DNA of 64,000 bases, from NCBI RefSeq assembly GCF_008801695.1, contig NZ_VZPF01000002.1:35559-99558 (forward strand), read 5' to 3'. Numbering within the stretch: position 1 is the first letter of the stretch; every line of letters begins with the position of its first letter. Below, in pieces: positions 31,193-40,536 of the stretch. Origin of the DNA: Pantoea stewartii subsp. stewartii. Its GTDB lineage: Bacteria > Pseudomonadota > Gammaproteobacteria > Enterobacterales > Enterobacteriaceae. Below the pieces are notes generated by a model that had not been told where the DNA came from, did not search any database, and saw only the letters and a program-made list of their open reading frames with translations. The position numbers and the translations under genes are program-made.

Positions 31193-32383
31193 TCACATGA
31201 CGCGGCAGGCGAAGCCTTTCAGGTAAAGTCCTTCAGGATAGGTTGCAATCACGGGATGATCGGCCGCCTGGCGGAACTGTTCAACAAACTGCACGTCACG
31301 GCCGGCATCCAGTGCGGCATCTGCGATGATTTTCTGGAAAAGGTCGGTAGCCATTAAGCCCGAACAGGAGAAGGTCAGCAATATTCCGCCGGGATTCAGT
31401 AACTGAATGGCCAGCATGTTAATGTCTTTATAGCCCCGGCAGGCTCCCATGAGCTGGCTTTTATTCTCCACAAACTTAGGCGGATCCATAATGATGAGAT
31501 CAAATTTTTCACCCTCATCACGGTAGCGGCGCAGCAGTTTAAAGACATCATCGCGCTGAAATTTAGCACGCGCGAGATCCAGCTTATTCAGCTCAACGTT
31601 TTGTCGTGCAACATCCAGCGCGTCCTGAGACGTATCTACGCTGATAACTTCCTGACAACCGCCGATTAGCGCTGATACGGCAAAGCCACCGGTGTAGGAG
31701 AAACAGTTAAGCACGCGAGCATCTTTGGCATAGCGCCGTGTGGCATAACGACTGTCGCGCTGGTCAAGGTAATAGCCTGTTTTATGCCCACCCTGAATAT
31801 CCACCAGCAGTTTCATATCGTGTTCGGTGATCGTCAAGAGTGCGGGAGGATACTCACCGGTAACGGTGCCCTGCGCCAGTTCCAGCCCTTCTTTTTTACG
31901 GACAGCGACATCAGATCGATCGTAGATAGCACAATCTGGAAAGCACTGCTGCAGCGCTGAAATGATAGCCGGGCGTTGGTATTCTGCGCCGGCGGATAAT
32001 AACTGCAGCACCAGAAAGCGTCCGAAACGGTCAATAGTCACGCCAGGCAGACCATCCGACTCGCCAGCGATCAGGCGATAGCTGTCCAGCCCATCGCGCT
32101 CAGCCAGCCATTCACGCCAGACCAGCGCGTGCTGAAAACGCCGCACGAAAAAGGCGATATCGATGGATTCGTCCTGCTGCCAGCTCCAGACGCGGGCGCG
32201 AATCTGTGACTGCGGTGAATAGGCGGCGCGAGCCAGCCATTTGCCATTACTGTCACAGACATCAATGGTTTCACCTTGTTGCGCTTTGCCTTCCAGACGA
32301 GCAACGGCCCCAGAGAAAACCCAGGGATGGCGACGGAGCAGGGACTTTTCACGTCCCTTCCCGAGAATCAATCGAACGGTCAT
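31193..32383 (-). CDS. rlmI: 23S rRNA m5C1962 methyltransferase
   Basis: RlmI methylates C1962 of 23S rRNA using SAM. The 396-residue protein has an N-terminal PUA domain (about residues 1-75), a linker domain, and a Rossmann methyltransferase with [14 protein letters not shown] as the catalytic DPP motif. Conserved [14 protein letters not shown] is the SAM-binding motif I. It is divergent from acyP. Confidence 0.96.
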   Translation of the reverse strand: MTVRLILGKGREKSLLRRHPWVFSGAVARLEGKAQQGETIDVCDSNGKWLARAAYSPQSQIRARVWSWQQDESIDIAFFVRRFQHALVWREWLAERDGLDSYRLIAGESDGLPGVTIDRFGRFLVLQLLSAGAEYQRPAIISALQQCFPDCAIYDRSDVAVRKKEGLELAQGTVTGEYPPALLTITEHDMKLLVDIQGGHKTGYYLDQRDSRYATRRYAKDARVLNCFSYTGGFAVSALIGGCQEVISVDTSQDALDVARQNVELNKLDLARAKFQRDDVFKLLRRYRDEGEKFDLIIMDPPKFVENKSQLMGACRGYKDINMLAIQLLNPGGILLTFSCSGLMATDLFQKIIADAALDAGRDVQFVEQFRQAADHPVIATYPEGLYLKGFACRVM

Positions 32384-32464
32384 ATTTGCTATGCTTACCT
32401 GAAAAAATGAGGCGCTATTGTCCAGTGGATAACGGCAAATTGCAACGAAAGGCAGGAGAAGGCC

Positions 32465-32743
32465 ATGGCGAAGGTCTGTTACAAAGCCTGGGTACAGGGC
32501 ACGGTGCAGGGCGTGGGTTTCCGTTACAGCACCCAGGCGAAAGCAAACACACTTAACGTGCAGGGTTACGCACGGAACCTTGAAGATGGTCGTGTGGAAG
32601 TCCTGGCCTGCGGCGATGCCGAACAGGTCAATGCATTACTTGACTGGTTAAAAGCGGGCGGGCCGCGCACAGCCCGTGTAGAAAAGGTCCTGGTGGAGCC
32701 GCATCATGCCGTTGACATGCCGCACGGCTTCACCACGGGTTGA
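32465..32743 (+). CDS. acyP: Acylphosphatase
   Basis: AcyP hydrolyses acyl phosphates. The 92-residue protein carries the phosphate-binding loop [15 protein letters not shown] with the catalytic Arg, and the catalytic Asn in [13 protein letters not shown]. The start follows AGGAGAAGGCC. It ends 1 bp from the convergent tusE. Confidence 0.95.
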   Translation: MAKVCYKAWVQGTVQGVGFRYSTQAKANTLNVQGYARNLEDGRVEVLACGDAEQVNALLDWLKAGGPRTARVEKVLVEPHHAVDMPHGFTTG

Positions 32744-33070
32744 TTACAGGCATTTTGCCGGTTTTGGCAGACCGGCAATTTTAGTTGCCTGCTTAGCAGG
32801 GCCCTCGGGGAAAAGGCGAAACAGGTAACGGCTGTTTCCTTTTTCTTCGCCATACTTTTTTGCCATCGCCTTCACCAGCATTCTTACGGCGGGGGAAGTA
32901 TTAAATTCCAGATAAAAGTCGCGTACGAAGCGCACGACTTCCCAATGGGCATCTGTCATGGTGATGGCTTCTTCTGCCGCAATCTGCAGCGCCAGGCCTT
33001 CGCTCCAGTCCTGATGGTTTTTCAGATAACCTTCGGCATCGACAGCAATTTCGTCACCGTTGTAATTCAT
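32744..33070 (-). CDS. tusE: Sulfurtransferase TusE
   Basis: TusE receives sulfur from TusBCD and passes it to MnmA for 2-thiouridine formation at tRNA wobble positions. The 108-residue DsrC-family protein has [19 protein letters not shown] and the C-terminal KPAKCL with the conserved penultimate Cys that carries the persulfide. Confidence 0.95.
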   Translation of the reverse strand: MNYNGDEIAVDAEGYLKNHQDWSEGLALQIAAEEAITMTDAHWEVVRFVRDFYLEFNTSPAVRMLVKAMAKKYGEEKGNSRYLFRLFPEGPAKQATKIAGLPKPAKCL

Positions 33071-33126
33071 AGTGCATCCTCAGATTCGTTCGGGCTGCAG
33101 TTTACCAAACTGGCCCCACAGAAAAA

Positions 33127-33154
33127 GCAAAAACCCCGCCTGAGCGGGGTTTTT
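33127..33154. terminator. Bidirectional terminator between tusE and yccA
   Basis: CCCCGC (33134-33139), loop CTGA, GCGGGG (33144-33149), with an A-run before and a T-run after. It ends yccA transcription coming from the right on the minus strand. Confidence 0.85.
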
Positions 33155-33172
33155 CAGTTTACATGCAGTGCG

Positions 33173-33829
33173 TTAGTTACTACGTGAGAAACCTAAAATG
33201 CTTAACAGGCTCACGAAGATGTTATAGAGGGAAACATACAGGCTGACCGTTGCACGAATATAGTTGGTTTCGCCGCCATGAATGATGTTGCTGGTTTCCC
33301 ACAAAATAGCCCCCGCCGAGAACAGAATGAACAGGGCGCTAATCGCCAGTTGCAGCGCTGGCAAGTGCAGGAACAGGTTCGCCACAACGGCGACCAGTAA
33401 CACGACAAAGCCCGCCATCATCATGCCGCCAAGGAAGGACATATCCCGTCCTGTCGTCAGGACATAGGCAGAGCAGCAGAAAAACACCAGTGCCGTTCCG
33501 CCGAGCGCCAGGGCGATCACGTCACCCATCCCTGCGGCCAGATAGGTGCTCAGGATAGGACCCAGACAGTAGCCCAGGAAGCCCGTAAATGCGAAAGCAG
33601 CTAAAATTCCCGTCGGGCTGTCAGCCAGACGGTAGGTCAGGAACATCAGACCATAGAAGCCCACCAGCATCAGGATCAAACCCGGGGCGGGCAGGGCCAG
33701 CAGTGTACTCGCTGTTGCGGTCAGCGCGGAAAAGGCGAGGGTCAGGCCCAGCAGAAAATAGGTGTTACGCAGGACCTTGTGCGTACTCAGTAATGACTGT
33801 CGCGATGATGATGAAACTATTCTGTCCAT
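33173..33829 (-). CDS. yccA: Modulator of FtsH protease YccA
   Basis: YccA is a seven-helix inner-membrane protein of the Bax inhibitor-1 (LFG) family that is a slow substrate and modulator of FtsH. The 218-residue protein is strongly hydrophobic, with a charged N terminus ([20 protein letters not shown]), which FtsH uses for recognition, and the conserved C-terminal [19 protein letters not shown]. Confidence 0.94.
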   Translation of the reverse strand: MDRIVSSSSRQSLLSTHKVLRNTYFLLGLTLAFSALTATASTLLALPAPGLILMLVGFYGLMFLTYRLADSPTGILAAFAFTGFLGYCLGPILSTYLAAGMGDVIALALGGTALVFFCCSAYVLTTGRDMSFLGGMMMAGFVVLLVAVVANLFLHLPALQLAISALFILFSAGAILWETSNIIHGGETNYIRATVSLYVSLYNIFVSLLSILGFSRSN

Positions 33830-34010
33830 GTTGCGCTCCTGTAAGGCAGAACACCAAATATGCGTTGAGAATACGCAGCGCGATAAAGCGGGAAAAGAGG
33901 TTTTACCCTTCTTTACGCGAAAAAAACGCTAATTCTTTGAGCACACTGGCGATTTTGACAACGAATAACGCTTTTTTGACTGTTTTTCAGGCGAACGGAT
34001 TATCACAGGC

Positions 34011-34039
34011 TTTACATCTCCATAGGGGATGTTTATAGT
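34011..34039 (+). promoter_or_regulatory. Promoter of the tRNA-Ser pair
   Basis: TTTACA (34011-34016), a 17-bp spacer and TATAGT (34034-34039) are followed by a GC-rich discriminator (GCGCGTC), the usual form of a stringently controlled stable-RNA promoter. It lies 12 bp before the first tRNA. Confidence 0.7.
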
Positions 34040-34051
34040 GCGCGTCATTGC

Positions 34052-34139
34052 GGAGGGGTGGCCGAGCGGCTTAAGGCAGCGGTCTTGAAAACCGCCGATG
34101 GGAAACCATCCGAGAGTTCGAATCTCTCCTCCTCCGCCA
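34052..34139 (+). tRNA. serT: tRNA-Ser (anticodon UGA), copy 1
   Basis: An 88-nt class II tRNA with encoded CCA. Visible parts are the acceptor GGAGGGG/CTCCTCC, the anticodon stem GCGGT/ACCGC around CTTGAAA (anticodon TGA), the long variable arm GATGGGAAACCATC, and the T arm GAGAG-TTCGAAT-CTCTC. Position matches E. coli serT next to yccA. Confidence 0.96.
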
Positions 34140-34210
34140 CTTCATCTCTTTAAGAGTGAAGTGGTAAGACAGCGTTATCGCATCTTGCCTTTGCAATAGT
34201 ATGACAACCC

Positions 34211-34298
34211 GGAGGGATGGCCGAGCGGCTTAAGGCAGCGGTCTTGAAAACCGCCGATGGGAAACCATCCGAGAGTTCGAATCTCTCTTCCTCCGCCA
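34211..34298 (+). tRNA. tRNA-Ser (anticodon UGA), copy 2
   Basis: A second 88-nt tRNA-Ser(TGA), 71 bp after the first. It is identical except in the last acceptor-stem pair, where G7-C66 is replaced by A7-T66 (GGAGGGA/TTCCTCC), a compensated double change. Both copies probably come from one transcript ended by the hairpin at 34305. Confidence 0.96.
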
Positions 34299-34304
34299 CA
34301 TTTA

Positions 34305-34336
34305 CAGGCCAGCACAGCGTGCTGGCCTGTTTCGTT
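34305..34336 (+). terminator. Terminator of the tRNA-Ser operon
   Basis: CAGGCCAGCA (34305-34314) and TGCTGGCCTG (34320-34329) form a perfect 10-bp stem, followed by TTTCGTTTT. The gap from here to agp (34560) shows no further gene. Confidence 0.88.
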
Positions 34337-34559
34337 TTACGTGCCTGACACGTTTCTTGATTATTATCCCTGCCTTTTCAGTAAACTGGACTGTTTTTAC
34401 CCGCGTCCGGTATCTCTGCTATAGTCCAGTAATTGTTTTTACTGTCACCTGGCGCTTTTCAGGGGCAAGCTGAGTTACACTATCCGTCACGTCGCTCTAT
34501 TGCGAGCTAATCGGTTGATAGCCAGAGTGTTTTTTTACTGAATGAATGGAATAGGCACA

Positions 34560-36152
34560 ATGATCAAGAAACTGAGTCTTTGCGCATTGTCGGTACTCGC
34601 TGCATTACCGATCGGGACGCTGGCCCACGCCGCGGATAACGAGATGCAGCTCCAGCAGGTACTGATGTTTAGCCGCCATAATCTGCGTGCGCCGCTTGCG
34701 GATAACGGTAGCGTACTGGCACAGTCCACCAAAAAAAGCTGGCCAGAGTGGGAGGTGCCCGGCGGGCAACTGACCACCAAAGGTGGCGTGCTGGAAGTCT
34801 ATATGGGTAACTACACGCGCCAGTGGCTTGCGCAGCAGGGCCTGGTGAAGAACGGCGCCTGTCCGGACAGCAACAGTGTGTTTGTCTACGCAAACAGCCT
34901 GCAACGTACCGTAGCGACGGCCCAGTTTTTTGTAAATGGTGCCTTCCCGGGCTGTGATATTACGGTGACCCATCAGGATGAAATGGGCAGCATGGATCCG
35001 GTATTTAATCCCGTGATCACCGACGGCAATGAAGAATTCATCAAAAAAGCGCTGGCGGACATGACTGCCGCTAATGAGAAGCTGGCCCTGAAGCCAGCGT
35101 ATCAGCGTCTGGACAAAATTGTCGACTACAAGTCTTCTCCGGCCTGTAATAACAAAAAGCAGTGCGATCTGAGCAGTGGGCAAAATACCTTTATTGTTGA
35201 AAACGGCAAAGAGCCTGGCGTGAACGGACCGCTGAAAGTGGGGAATTCCCTTATGGATGCCTTTACGCTGCAATATTACGAAGGCTTCCCGCTGGATCAG
35301 GTTGCCTGGGGGCAAATTAAAACCCCTGAGCAGTGGCAGTCACTGTCAGCGATCAAAAACGGTTATCAGGACACGCTGTTTACCACACCAGATGTGGCAC
35401 GCAACGTCGCGGCTCCGCTGGTGGATTATATCCGCAGCCAGCTCATCGATCAGGATAAAGCTGACTCACCCAAAGTGACCCTGATGGTAGGGCATGACTC
35501 CAACATAGCGTCATTGTTGAGCGCCTTACAGGTCAAACCTTATGATCTGCCAGAGACCTATGAGAAAACACCCATCGGTGGGCAGGTGGTGTTTGAACGC
35601 TGGCATGATGCCAAAAACAACAAAGACCTGCTGAAGATGGAATACGTGTATCAGACCGCCGATCAGTTGCGCGATGCCCAGGTGTTAAGTCTGAAAACGC
35701 CACCGAAGCGCGTCACCCTGCAACTGGCGGGTTGCCCGACTGACGCGAACGGTTACTGCAGCTGGGAGCAGTTTACCCAGGTGCTGAACAGCGCGCTGCA
35801 GGGGACTGCGTTGCAACCGGCGGCGGCAGAGCAGCCAGCGGCCAGTGCCAACGCGGGCGCGGCGAATCCTGCGGAGTCAAAAGCTGACGATAAAGCCAGC
35901 GCCGATAAGGCGACGGCTGATAACGCGGCTGCCCAGAAAGCGGCTGACGATAAGGTAAAGGCGGACAAAGCGGCTGACGAGAAAGCGAAAGCTGATAAAG
36001 CCGCCGCGCAAAAGGCGGCGGATGAGAAGGCCAGCGCTGATAAGGCTGCTGCCCAGAAAGCGGCGGATGACAAAGCCAAAGCGGAAAACGCCGCCAACGC
36101 GCAAAATAAAACAGATAACAGTCCTGCGAAGCAGCCCGCTGCCGCCAACTAA
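34560..36152 (+). CDS. agp: Periplasmic glucose-1-phosphatase with a long Ala/Lys-rich C-terminal tail
   Basis: Agp is a histidine acid phosphatase that releases phosphate from glucose-1-phosphate in the periplasm. The 530-residue precursor has a signal peptide ([24 protein letters not shown]), the catalytic [10 protein letters not shown] and the proton-donor motif [11 protein letters not shown]. The catalytic domain ends near residue 415, as in the 413-residue E. coli enzyme. About 115 extra residues follow, made of imperfect repeats such as [10 protein letters not shown] and KADKAADEK with no hydrophobic core, resembling the helical stalk of TolA. The start at 34560 is chosen from the signal peptide. 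Confidence 0.93.
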   Translation: MIKKLSLCALSVLAALPIGTLAHAADNEMQLQQVLMFSRHNLRAPLADNGSVLAQSTKKSWPEWEVPGGQLTTKGGVLEVYMGNYTRQWLAQQGLVKNGACPDSNSVFVYANSLQRTVATAQFFVNGAFPGCDITVTHQDEMGSMDPVFNPVITDGNEEFIKKALADMTAANEKLALKPAYQRLDKIVDYKSSPACNNKKQCDLSSGQNTFIVENGKEPGVNGPLKVGNSLMDAFTLQYYEGFPLDQVAWGQIKTPEQWQSLSAIKNGYQDTLFTTPDVARNVAAPLVDYIRSQLIDQDKADSPKVTLMVGHDSNIASLLSALQVKPYDLPETYEKTPIGGQVVFERWHDAKNNKDLLKMEYVYQTADQLRDAQVLSLKTPPKRVTLQLAGCPTDANGYCSWEQFTQVLNSALQGTALQPAAAEQPAASANAGAANPAESKADDKASADKATADNAAAQKAADDKVKADKAADEKAKADKAAAQKAADEKASADKAAAQKAADDKAKAENAANAQNKTDNSPAKQPAAAN

Positions 36153-36173
36153 TATCTTTCGGTCACTGAAAAC

Positions 36174-36202
36174 AAAAAACCCCGTTAAGACGGGGTTTTT
36201 TT
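36174..36202. terminator. Terminator between agp and the aldehyde dehydrogenase gene
   Basis: CCCCGT (36180-36185) and ACGGGG (36190-36195) are flanked by an A-run and a seven-T run. The element can serve both convergent genes. Confidence 0.88.
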
Positions 36203-36218
36203 ACGCTTCAGGCTGCGC

Positions 36219-37592
36219 TTATCCGGCCACAACCACCAGTTTCTGGTTCGCAAACTCTTTGATACCCAGATCGGAAAGTTCGCGTCCGTAGCCAGAACGC
36301 TTCACACCGCCGAAAGGCAGCTCCGCAGAGGTGTCGCTCTGCGAGTTGATGAACACCATGCCCGTTTCAATGGCGGAGGCCAGTTTACGGCCACGTGCAA
36401 TATCGCGTGTCCACACGGAACCGCCCAGCCCATAGTGTGAATCATTGGCCAGGGCCACCGCCTCGTCATCACTGGCGACCACATAAACCTGCGCCACCGG
36501 GCCAAAAAACTCCTGAAAATAGGCAGGGTTATCGCGGGTGATATGGGTAAGCAGCGTGGGCTGGTAATAGCACCCTACGCCCGCCACCGCTTTACCACCT
36601 GTGACCAGCTTAGCGCCGTTTGCGACGGCTTCATCAACCTGTTTAACCAGACGATCGCGCGCATCAGCCGACGAAAGCGGTCCCAGAGTAGTTTTCTCAT
36701 CCAGCGGATCGCCCAACACCGCAGCGTTAAGCGCCGCACTGAATTTATCGATAAAGGTATCCGCAATCTTCTCGTTCAGAATAAAACGCTTTGCTGCTGT
36801 ACAGACCTGACCGCAGTTGCTCAGCCGCGCCTGCACGCCCTGACGAACGGCTTCATCCAGATCGGCATCCTCCGTGACCACAAAGACATCATTGCCGCCC
36901 AATTCCAGCGTGGATTTTTTCAAATGCTTACCGGCCTGTTCAGCAACGGCGCTTCCCGCCCGTTCGGATCCTGTCAGAGCCACGCCCTGTACCCGGTCAT
37001 CGGCAATCAGTTCCGCAACCTGATCGGTAGAGATAAACAGGTTGGTCCAGGCACCCTCAGGCGCGCCCGCTTCCTTCACCAGCTTTTCGAAGACATCGGC
37101 ACAATGCGGCACGATGTTGGCGTGTTTAGCCAGTACCGGATTACCCAGTGCCAGATTTGGTGCCAGCACGCGCATCAGTTGGTAGTAGGGGAAGTTCCAC
37201 GGTTCGACCGCAACCAGCACACCAATGGGATGATACTCAACCCAGGCGTCGCCAAACTCACTTTCATAAGGTTGTGGCTTCAGGATGCGTTCTGCATGCT
37301 CAGCGTAATAGCGGGCGATTTGCGCGCAGATTTTGACTTCGCCACGGCTTTGGCCGATCAGCTTGCCCATCTCTTTACTGGCAATAGTCGCCAGTTCTTC
37401 CGCACGGTCATCAATCAGATCAGCCAGTTTTTTCAATACCTGAAGTCGTGGCTGAATAGCGCCTTTACTCCAGTCAGAGTGGAACAGCCGATCCGCCGTT
37501 TCCAGCGCTTGCGTCACGGCCGCGCTGTCATGGGAAGGCCAGCTTTTCATTAACTGATTGTTTGCCGGGTTGATGCTTTGATAGGAAGACAT
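36219..37592 (-). CDS. NAD(P)-dependent aldehyde dehydrogenase, succinate-semialdehyde dehydrogenase-like
   Basis: A 457-residue aldehyde dehydrogenase. Family features are EPWNFPYYQLMR, the nucleotide loop GVALTGSERAGSA, ELGGND with the general-base Glu, and GQVCTAAKRF with the nucleophilic Cys. The sequence is closest in pattern to the Sad/YneI and GabD1 group, which oxidise succinate semialdehyde and similar aldehydes; the substrate is not proven. The start at 37592 has GGAGAA in front; an ATG at 37610 is an alternative. In E. coli this site between agp and yccJ has no such gene, so it is a lineage-specific insertion. Confidence 0.87.
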   Translation of the reverse strand: MSSYQSINPANNQLMKSWPSHDSAAVTQALETADRLFHSDWSKGAIQPRLQVLKKLADLIDDRAEELATIASKEMGKLIGQSRGEVKICAQIARYYAEHAERILKPQPYESEFGDAWVEYHPIGVLVAVEPWNFPYYQLMRVLAPNLALGNPVLAKHANIVPHCADVFEKLVKEAGAPEGAWTNLFISTDQVAELIADDRVQGVALTGSERAGSAVAEQAGKHLKKSTLELGGNDVFVVTEDADLDEAVRQGVQARLSNCGQVCTAAKRFILNEKIADTFIDKFSAALNAAVLGDPLDEKTTLGPLSSADARDRLVKQVDEAVANGAKLVTGGKAVAGVGCYYQPTLLTHITRDNPAYFQEFFGPVAQVYVVASDDEAVALANDSHYGLGGSVWTRDIARGRKLASAIETGMVFINSQSDTSAELPFGGVKRSGYGRELSDLGIKEFANQKLVVVAG

Positions 37593-37646
37593 AGAATTCT
37601 CCGTGGTCAACGATAAAAAAAGGGCGGGGCCAGGCCCGCCATGCCG

Positions 37647-37877
37647 TCAGACGTTCTTTCGCTCAACCGTTTTGTCGTCCCACGTGAGGACGTCCTGATC
37701 GGTTTTTTCAAACGCGCGGATTAATACGTCATCGCTTCCCTGTTGACGCCAGATCTCTTCCGCCAGGCGCTCGTCATAGTTTGCGACTTCAAAAATGGCC
37801 TCGGCAATTTCGGGCGAGGTGTGACGCAAACTGGCCCATTCACCTACGTGATGTGCTTTTGACTGATTCGTCGACAT
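37647..37877 (-). CDS. yccJ: YccJ family protein
   Basis: A 76-residue acidic protein that begins [20 protein letters not shown] and ends TVERKNV, matching E. coli YccJ (75 residues) along its length. It lies 20 bp after wrbA on the same strand, as in E. coli, where the two are co-transcribed. Function unknown. Confidence 0.92.
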   Translation of the reverse strand: MSTNQSKAHHVGEWASLRHTSPEIAEAIFEVANYDERLAEEIWRQQGSDDVLIRAFEKTDQDVLTWDDKTVERKNV

Positions 37878-37897
37878 ACTGATCTCCTTCTGAAAGG

Positions 37898-38497
37898 TTA
37901 GTCCTTAAGTTTTGCTGCCAGCCCGGCAACGTGTTCGCCCTGGAAACGGGCAATAATCAATTCTTCCTGGGTTGGCTGACGTGAACCGTCACCACCGGCC
38001 AGCGTCGTGGCACCATAAGGCGTACCGCCGCGGACCTCAGAAATGTCAAACATCTCTTTGGTACCATAGCCGATAGGCACGATGACCATGCCGTGGTGGG
38101 CGAGGGTGGTCCAGACAGACGTAATGGTTTGTTCCTGTCCTCCTCCGGTACCGGTGGAGGTAAAGACGCTGGCAATTTTGCCGTAGAGCGCGCCAGAGGC
38201 CCACAGGCCGCCTGTCCGGTCCCAGAATGTTCGCATCTGCCCTGACATGTTGCCGAAACGGGTAGGGGTGCCCACGATGATGGCATCGTAGTCAGGCAGT
38301 ATCTCTGGCGTCGCTTCAGGCGCGGATTGCTGAGTTTTACCGCCAACTTCCGCAAAGCGTTGTGCATCCATGGTTTCAGGGACGCGCATCACATCTACCT
38401 GGGCGCCAGGCACCTTGCGTGCGCCTTCTGCGACAGCGTTCGCCATGGTTTCAACGTGTCCATACATTGAATAGTAAAGCACCAGAATCTTAGCCAT
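37898..38497 (-). CDS. wrbA: NAD(P)H:quinone oxidoreductase WrbA
   Basis: WrbA is a flavodoxin-like tetrameric FMN enzyme that reduces quinones by two electrons. The 199-residue protein begins [19 protein letters not shown] (the FMN phosphate loop) and contains [14 protein letters not shown] and [12 protein letters not shown]. The ATG is preceded by GGAGAGATCA. It is upstream of yccJ in a two-gene unit. Confidence 0.96.
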   Translation of the reverse strand: MAKILVLYYSMYGHVETMANAVAEGARKVPGAQVDVMRVPETMDAQRFAEVGGKTQQSAPEATPEILPDYDAIIVGTPTRFGNMSGQMRTFWDRTGGLWASGALYGKIASVFTSTGTGGGQEQTITSVWTTLAHHGMVIVPIGYGTKEMFDISEVRGGTPYGATTLAGGDGSRQPTQEELIIARFQGEHVAGLAAKLKD

Positions 38498-38966
38498 TGA
38501 TCTCTCCGGGAGTTAGTCAACACATCGAAAAGTATAGAAGAGCTTTACCTGACTGTGAGAAATCACCGGTCAGACAGTCAGCGTAACGACACTGAAAATG
38601 CTGAGAATGGGTTTTTTTAAGGATTAATCGTCGTCTTTTAAGTCAATTCTTAGCGTAGAGTCTGTTTCTAAATGTAATTTTCAGCGATCCGTAGACCTAA
38701 AAGGTGGAATGTCACACAGGCTTTCACGCACATGTCCTTCGATGAACATCAAGCCGCCTCACGTGAAGCGATGTGGCACTGAACGTTCATGCATCAGAAG
38801 ATCGCAAACCGGTGCAGGTATGTTCACCTGTTATCGCTCCAGCCCAGACCGTGTCAGGTGACGGGGTGCCGCCTGATGCGAGGCGACAGTCACGCAGCAG
38901 GAAACGGAATTGCATTCGCCCGGATCACTGATCACAATAGCGCCTGAAAACAGATACAGGTGAATT
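38498..38966. other. Intergenic region between wrbA and the EamA-type gene
   Basis: About 470 bp holding the divergent promoters of wrbA and the transporter gene. No open frame with a ribosome site or recognisable protein motif, no tRNA and no clear hairpin terminator was found. The sequence is of ordinary GC content, so it may contain decayed coding sequence, but I see no homology by eye. Confidence 0.5.
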
Positions 38967-39872
38967 ATGTCGGATACGACTCGCAAACTGACCGTCGGTA
39001 TTACGCGTCAGGAACTGGTCCTTATTTTTATTACGGTAATCTGGGGGGGAACGTTTCTGGTCGTGCATCAGGCGATGCATTATTCAGGTCCGTTCTTCTT
39101 TGTCGGTTTACGCTTTGCTACCGCTGCGCTGTTACTGGCGTTTTTTATCCGCCGCTATCTTGCTGCTGTCTGTTGGCGCGAAGTCAAAGCGGGCACGATG
39201 ATCGGCCTCACGATTGCGGGGGGCTAAGGCTTACAAACCTGGGGCATGCAGACGATATCCAGCAGTCAGTCAGCGTTTCTCACCGCGCTTTATGTTCCCG
39301 TGGTGCCGCTGTTGCAGTGGCTGTTTCTGCGCCTTCCGCCAAAACTGATGGCGTGGTTGGGTATTTCACTGGCGTTCTGCGGATTGATTCTGGTCGCGGG
39401 GCCGCAGGATGGCCGAATTGCGCTGAATCAAGGGGAAGCCGCGACGTTACTCAGCACGCTGGCTATTGCCGGAGAAATCATTCTTATCAGTCGTTTTGCC
39501 GGTCAGGTTGATGTGCGTCGGGTGACCTTCATTCAACTGACTGTCGCTTCACTGTGTGCCTTCTGCTTTATGATCCCGAATGGTGAATCCGTGCCTGCGT
39601 TATCGACCCCGCTGTTAGTCAGCGCGGTCGGGCTCGGCGCAGCCAGTGCGCTGATACAGGTAACAATGAACTGGGCTCAACGCAGCGTATCACCGACACG
39701 CGCCACGGTCATTTATGCCGGTGAACCGGTCTGGGCGGGTGTGGTGGGGCGTTTAGCAGGCGAGCGTCTGCCGGCCGCTGCCATTCTTGGCGGTATCCTG
39801 ATTGTCTGCGGAGTCATTGTCAGCGAGTTGCGCTGGAAACGTAGCATGCCATCGGCCTCTTCCGATGAATAG
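38967..39872 (+). pseudogene. EamA/DMT-family transporter, interrupted by an in-frame TAA
   Basis: The frame starts MSDTTRKLTVGITRQELVLI after ACAGGTGA and codes for the first EamA repeat (LIFITVIWGGTFLVVHQAM). It reaches TAA at 39225-39227 after GLTIAGG, then continues in the same frame as GLQTWGMQTISSSQSAFLTA to a stop at 39872. Family members normally read AGxxLQT with an aromatic residue at the stop position, so TAT or TAC to TAA is the simple explanation. The full gene would code for about 301 residues with roughly ten helices. The first part (86 residues) cannot be functional alone; the downstream part has an ATG at 39246. Confidence 0.85.
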
Positions 39873-40006
39873 TGGCGCGAGAATAAGTGCTTATGGCCCT
39901 GTCAGTGTGGACTTTTCCCTGCGCCGTATATCACAGCTGTCGGCACGTTACCGCCTGAAAACAGTCTGTTGCCGTGATGCGTAACGGTAACGTGAAGGAG
40001 ATACTT

Positions 40007-40516
40007 ATGAAAAAGGCTACGACCGGGCCAACGCGTCGTGCGGTCGCCGTTGCAGCGAAACGTGCGGCAATTCTGCAGGCTGCCCTGACTTGTTTTTCCC
40101 AGTTTGGTATTCACGGGACGCGGCTGGAGAAAGTCGCGGAGCAGGCTGGCGTCTCCAAAACCAATTTGCTGTACTACTATCCCTCTAAAGAAGCGCTTTA
40201 TGTTGCCGTATTAAAAGAGATCCTGGATGTCTGGCTGGCACCGCTACGTGCCCTGACTTACGAGCAGGAGCCGTTGCGCGCCGTGCGTCAGTATATTCGC
40301 CTTAAGCTGGAGGTTTCTCGCGATTATCCACAGGCATCAAAGTTGTTTTGCCTGGAAATGCTGCAGGGTGCGCCCTTGCTGAAAGGTGAACTGGCCGGCG
40401 ATCTGAAGACGTTGATGGACGACAAAACAGCGATAATTGAGCGCTGGATAGCTGAAGGACGGCTGGCGGCGATTGCGCCTCAGCATCTGATCTTTATGCT
40501 GAGGCTAACGGCTTAA
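40007..40516 (+). pseudogene. rutR: Pyrimidine-utilisation regulator RutR, truncated at the prophage junction
   Basis: RutR is a TetR-family regulator of the rut operon and carAB that binds uracil or thymine. The N-terminal helix-turn-helix (VAEQAGVSKTNLLYYYPSKEA) and the first ligand-domain helices are intact from the ATG at 40007, which follows GAAGGAG. Similarity to E. coli RutR (212 residues) stops after QHLIFM at about 40498, and the frame then reads LRLTA and ends. About 45 residues of the dimerisation and ligand domain are missing. The integrase gene starts 21 bp further on, so the break is the attachment site of the prophage. Confidence 0.85.
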
Positions 40517-40536
40517 CCTGTTGATTAATATGATAT

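Noticed and set aside
32206..32556. 116-codon open frame on the plus strand across rlmI and acyP
   Set aside because: It is a shadow of rlmI and shows no family features; the acyP frame explains the downstream part.
35753..36148. Alanine-rich open frame on the minus strand across the Agp tail
   Set aside because: It is produced by the repetitive composition of the tail in the agp gene, which has a signal peptide and catalytic motifs.
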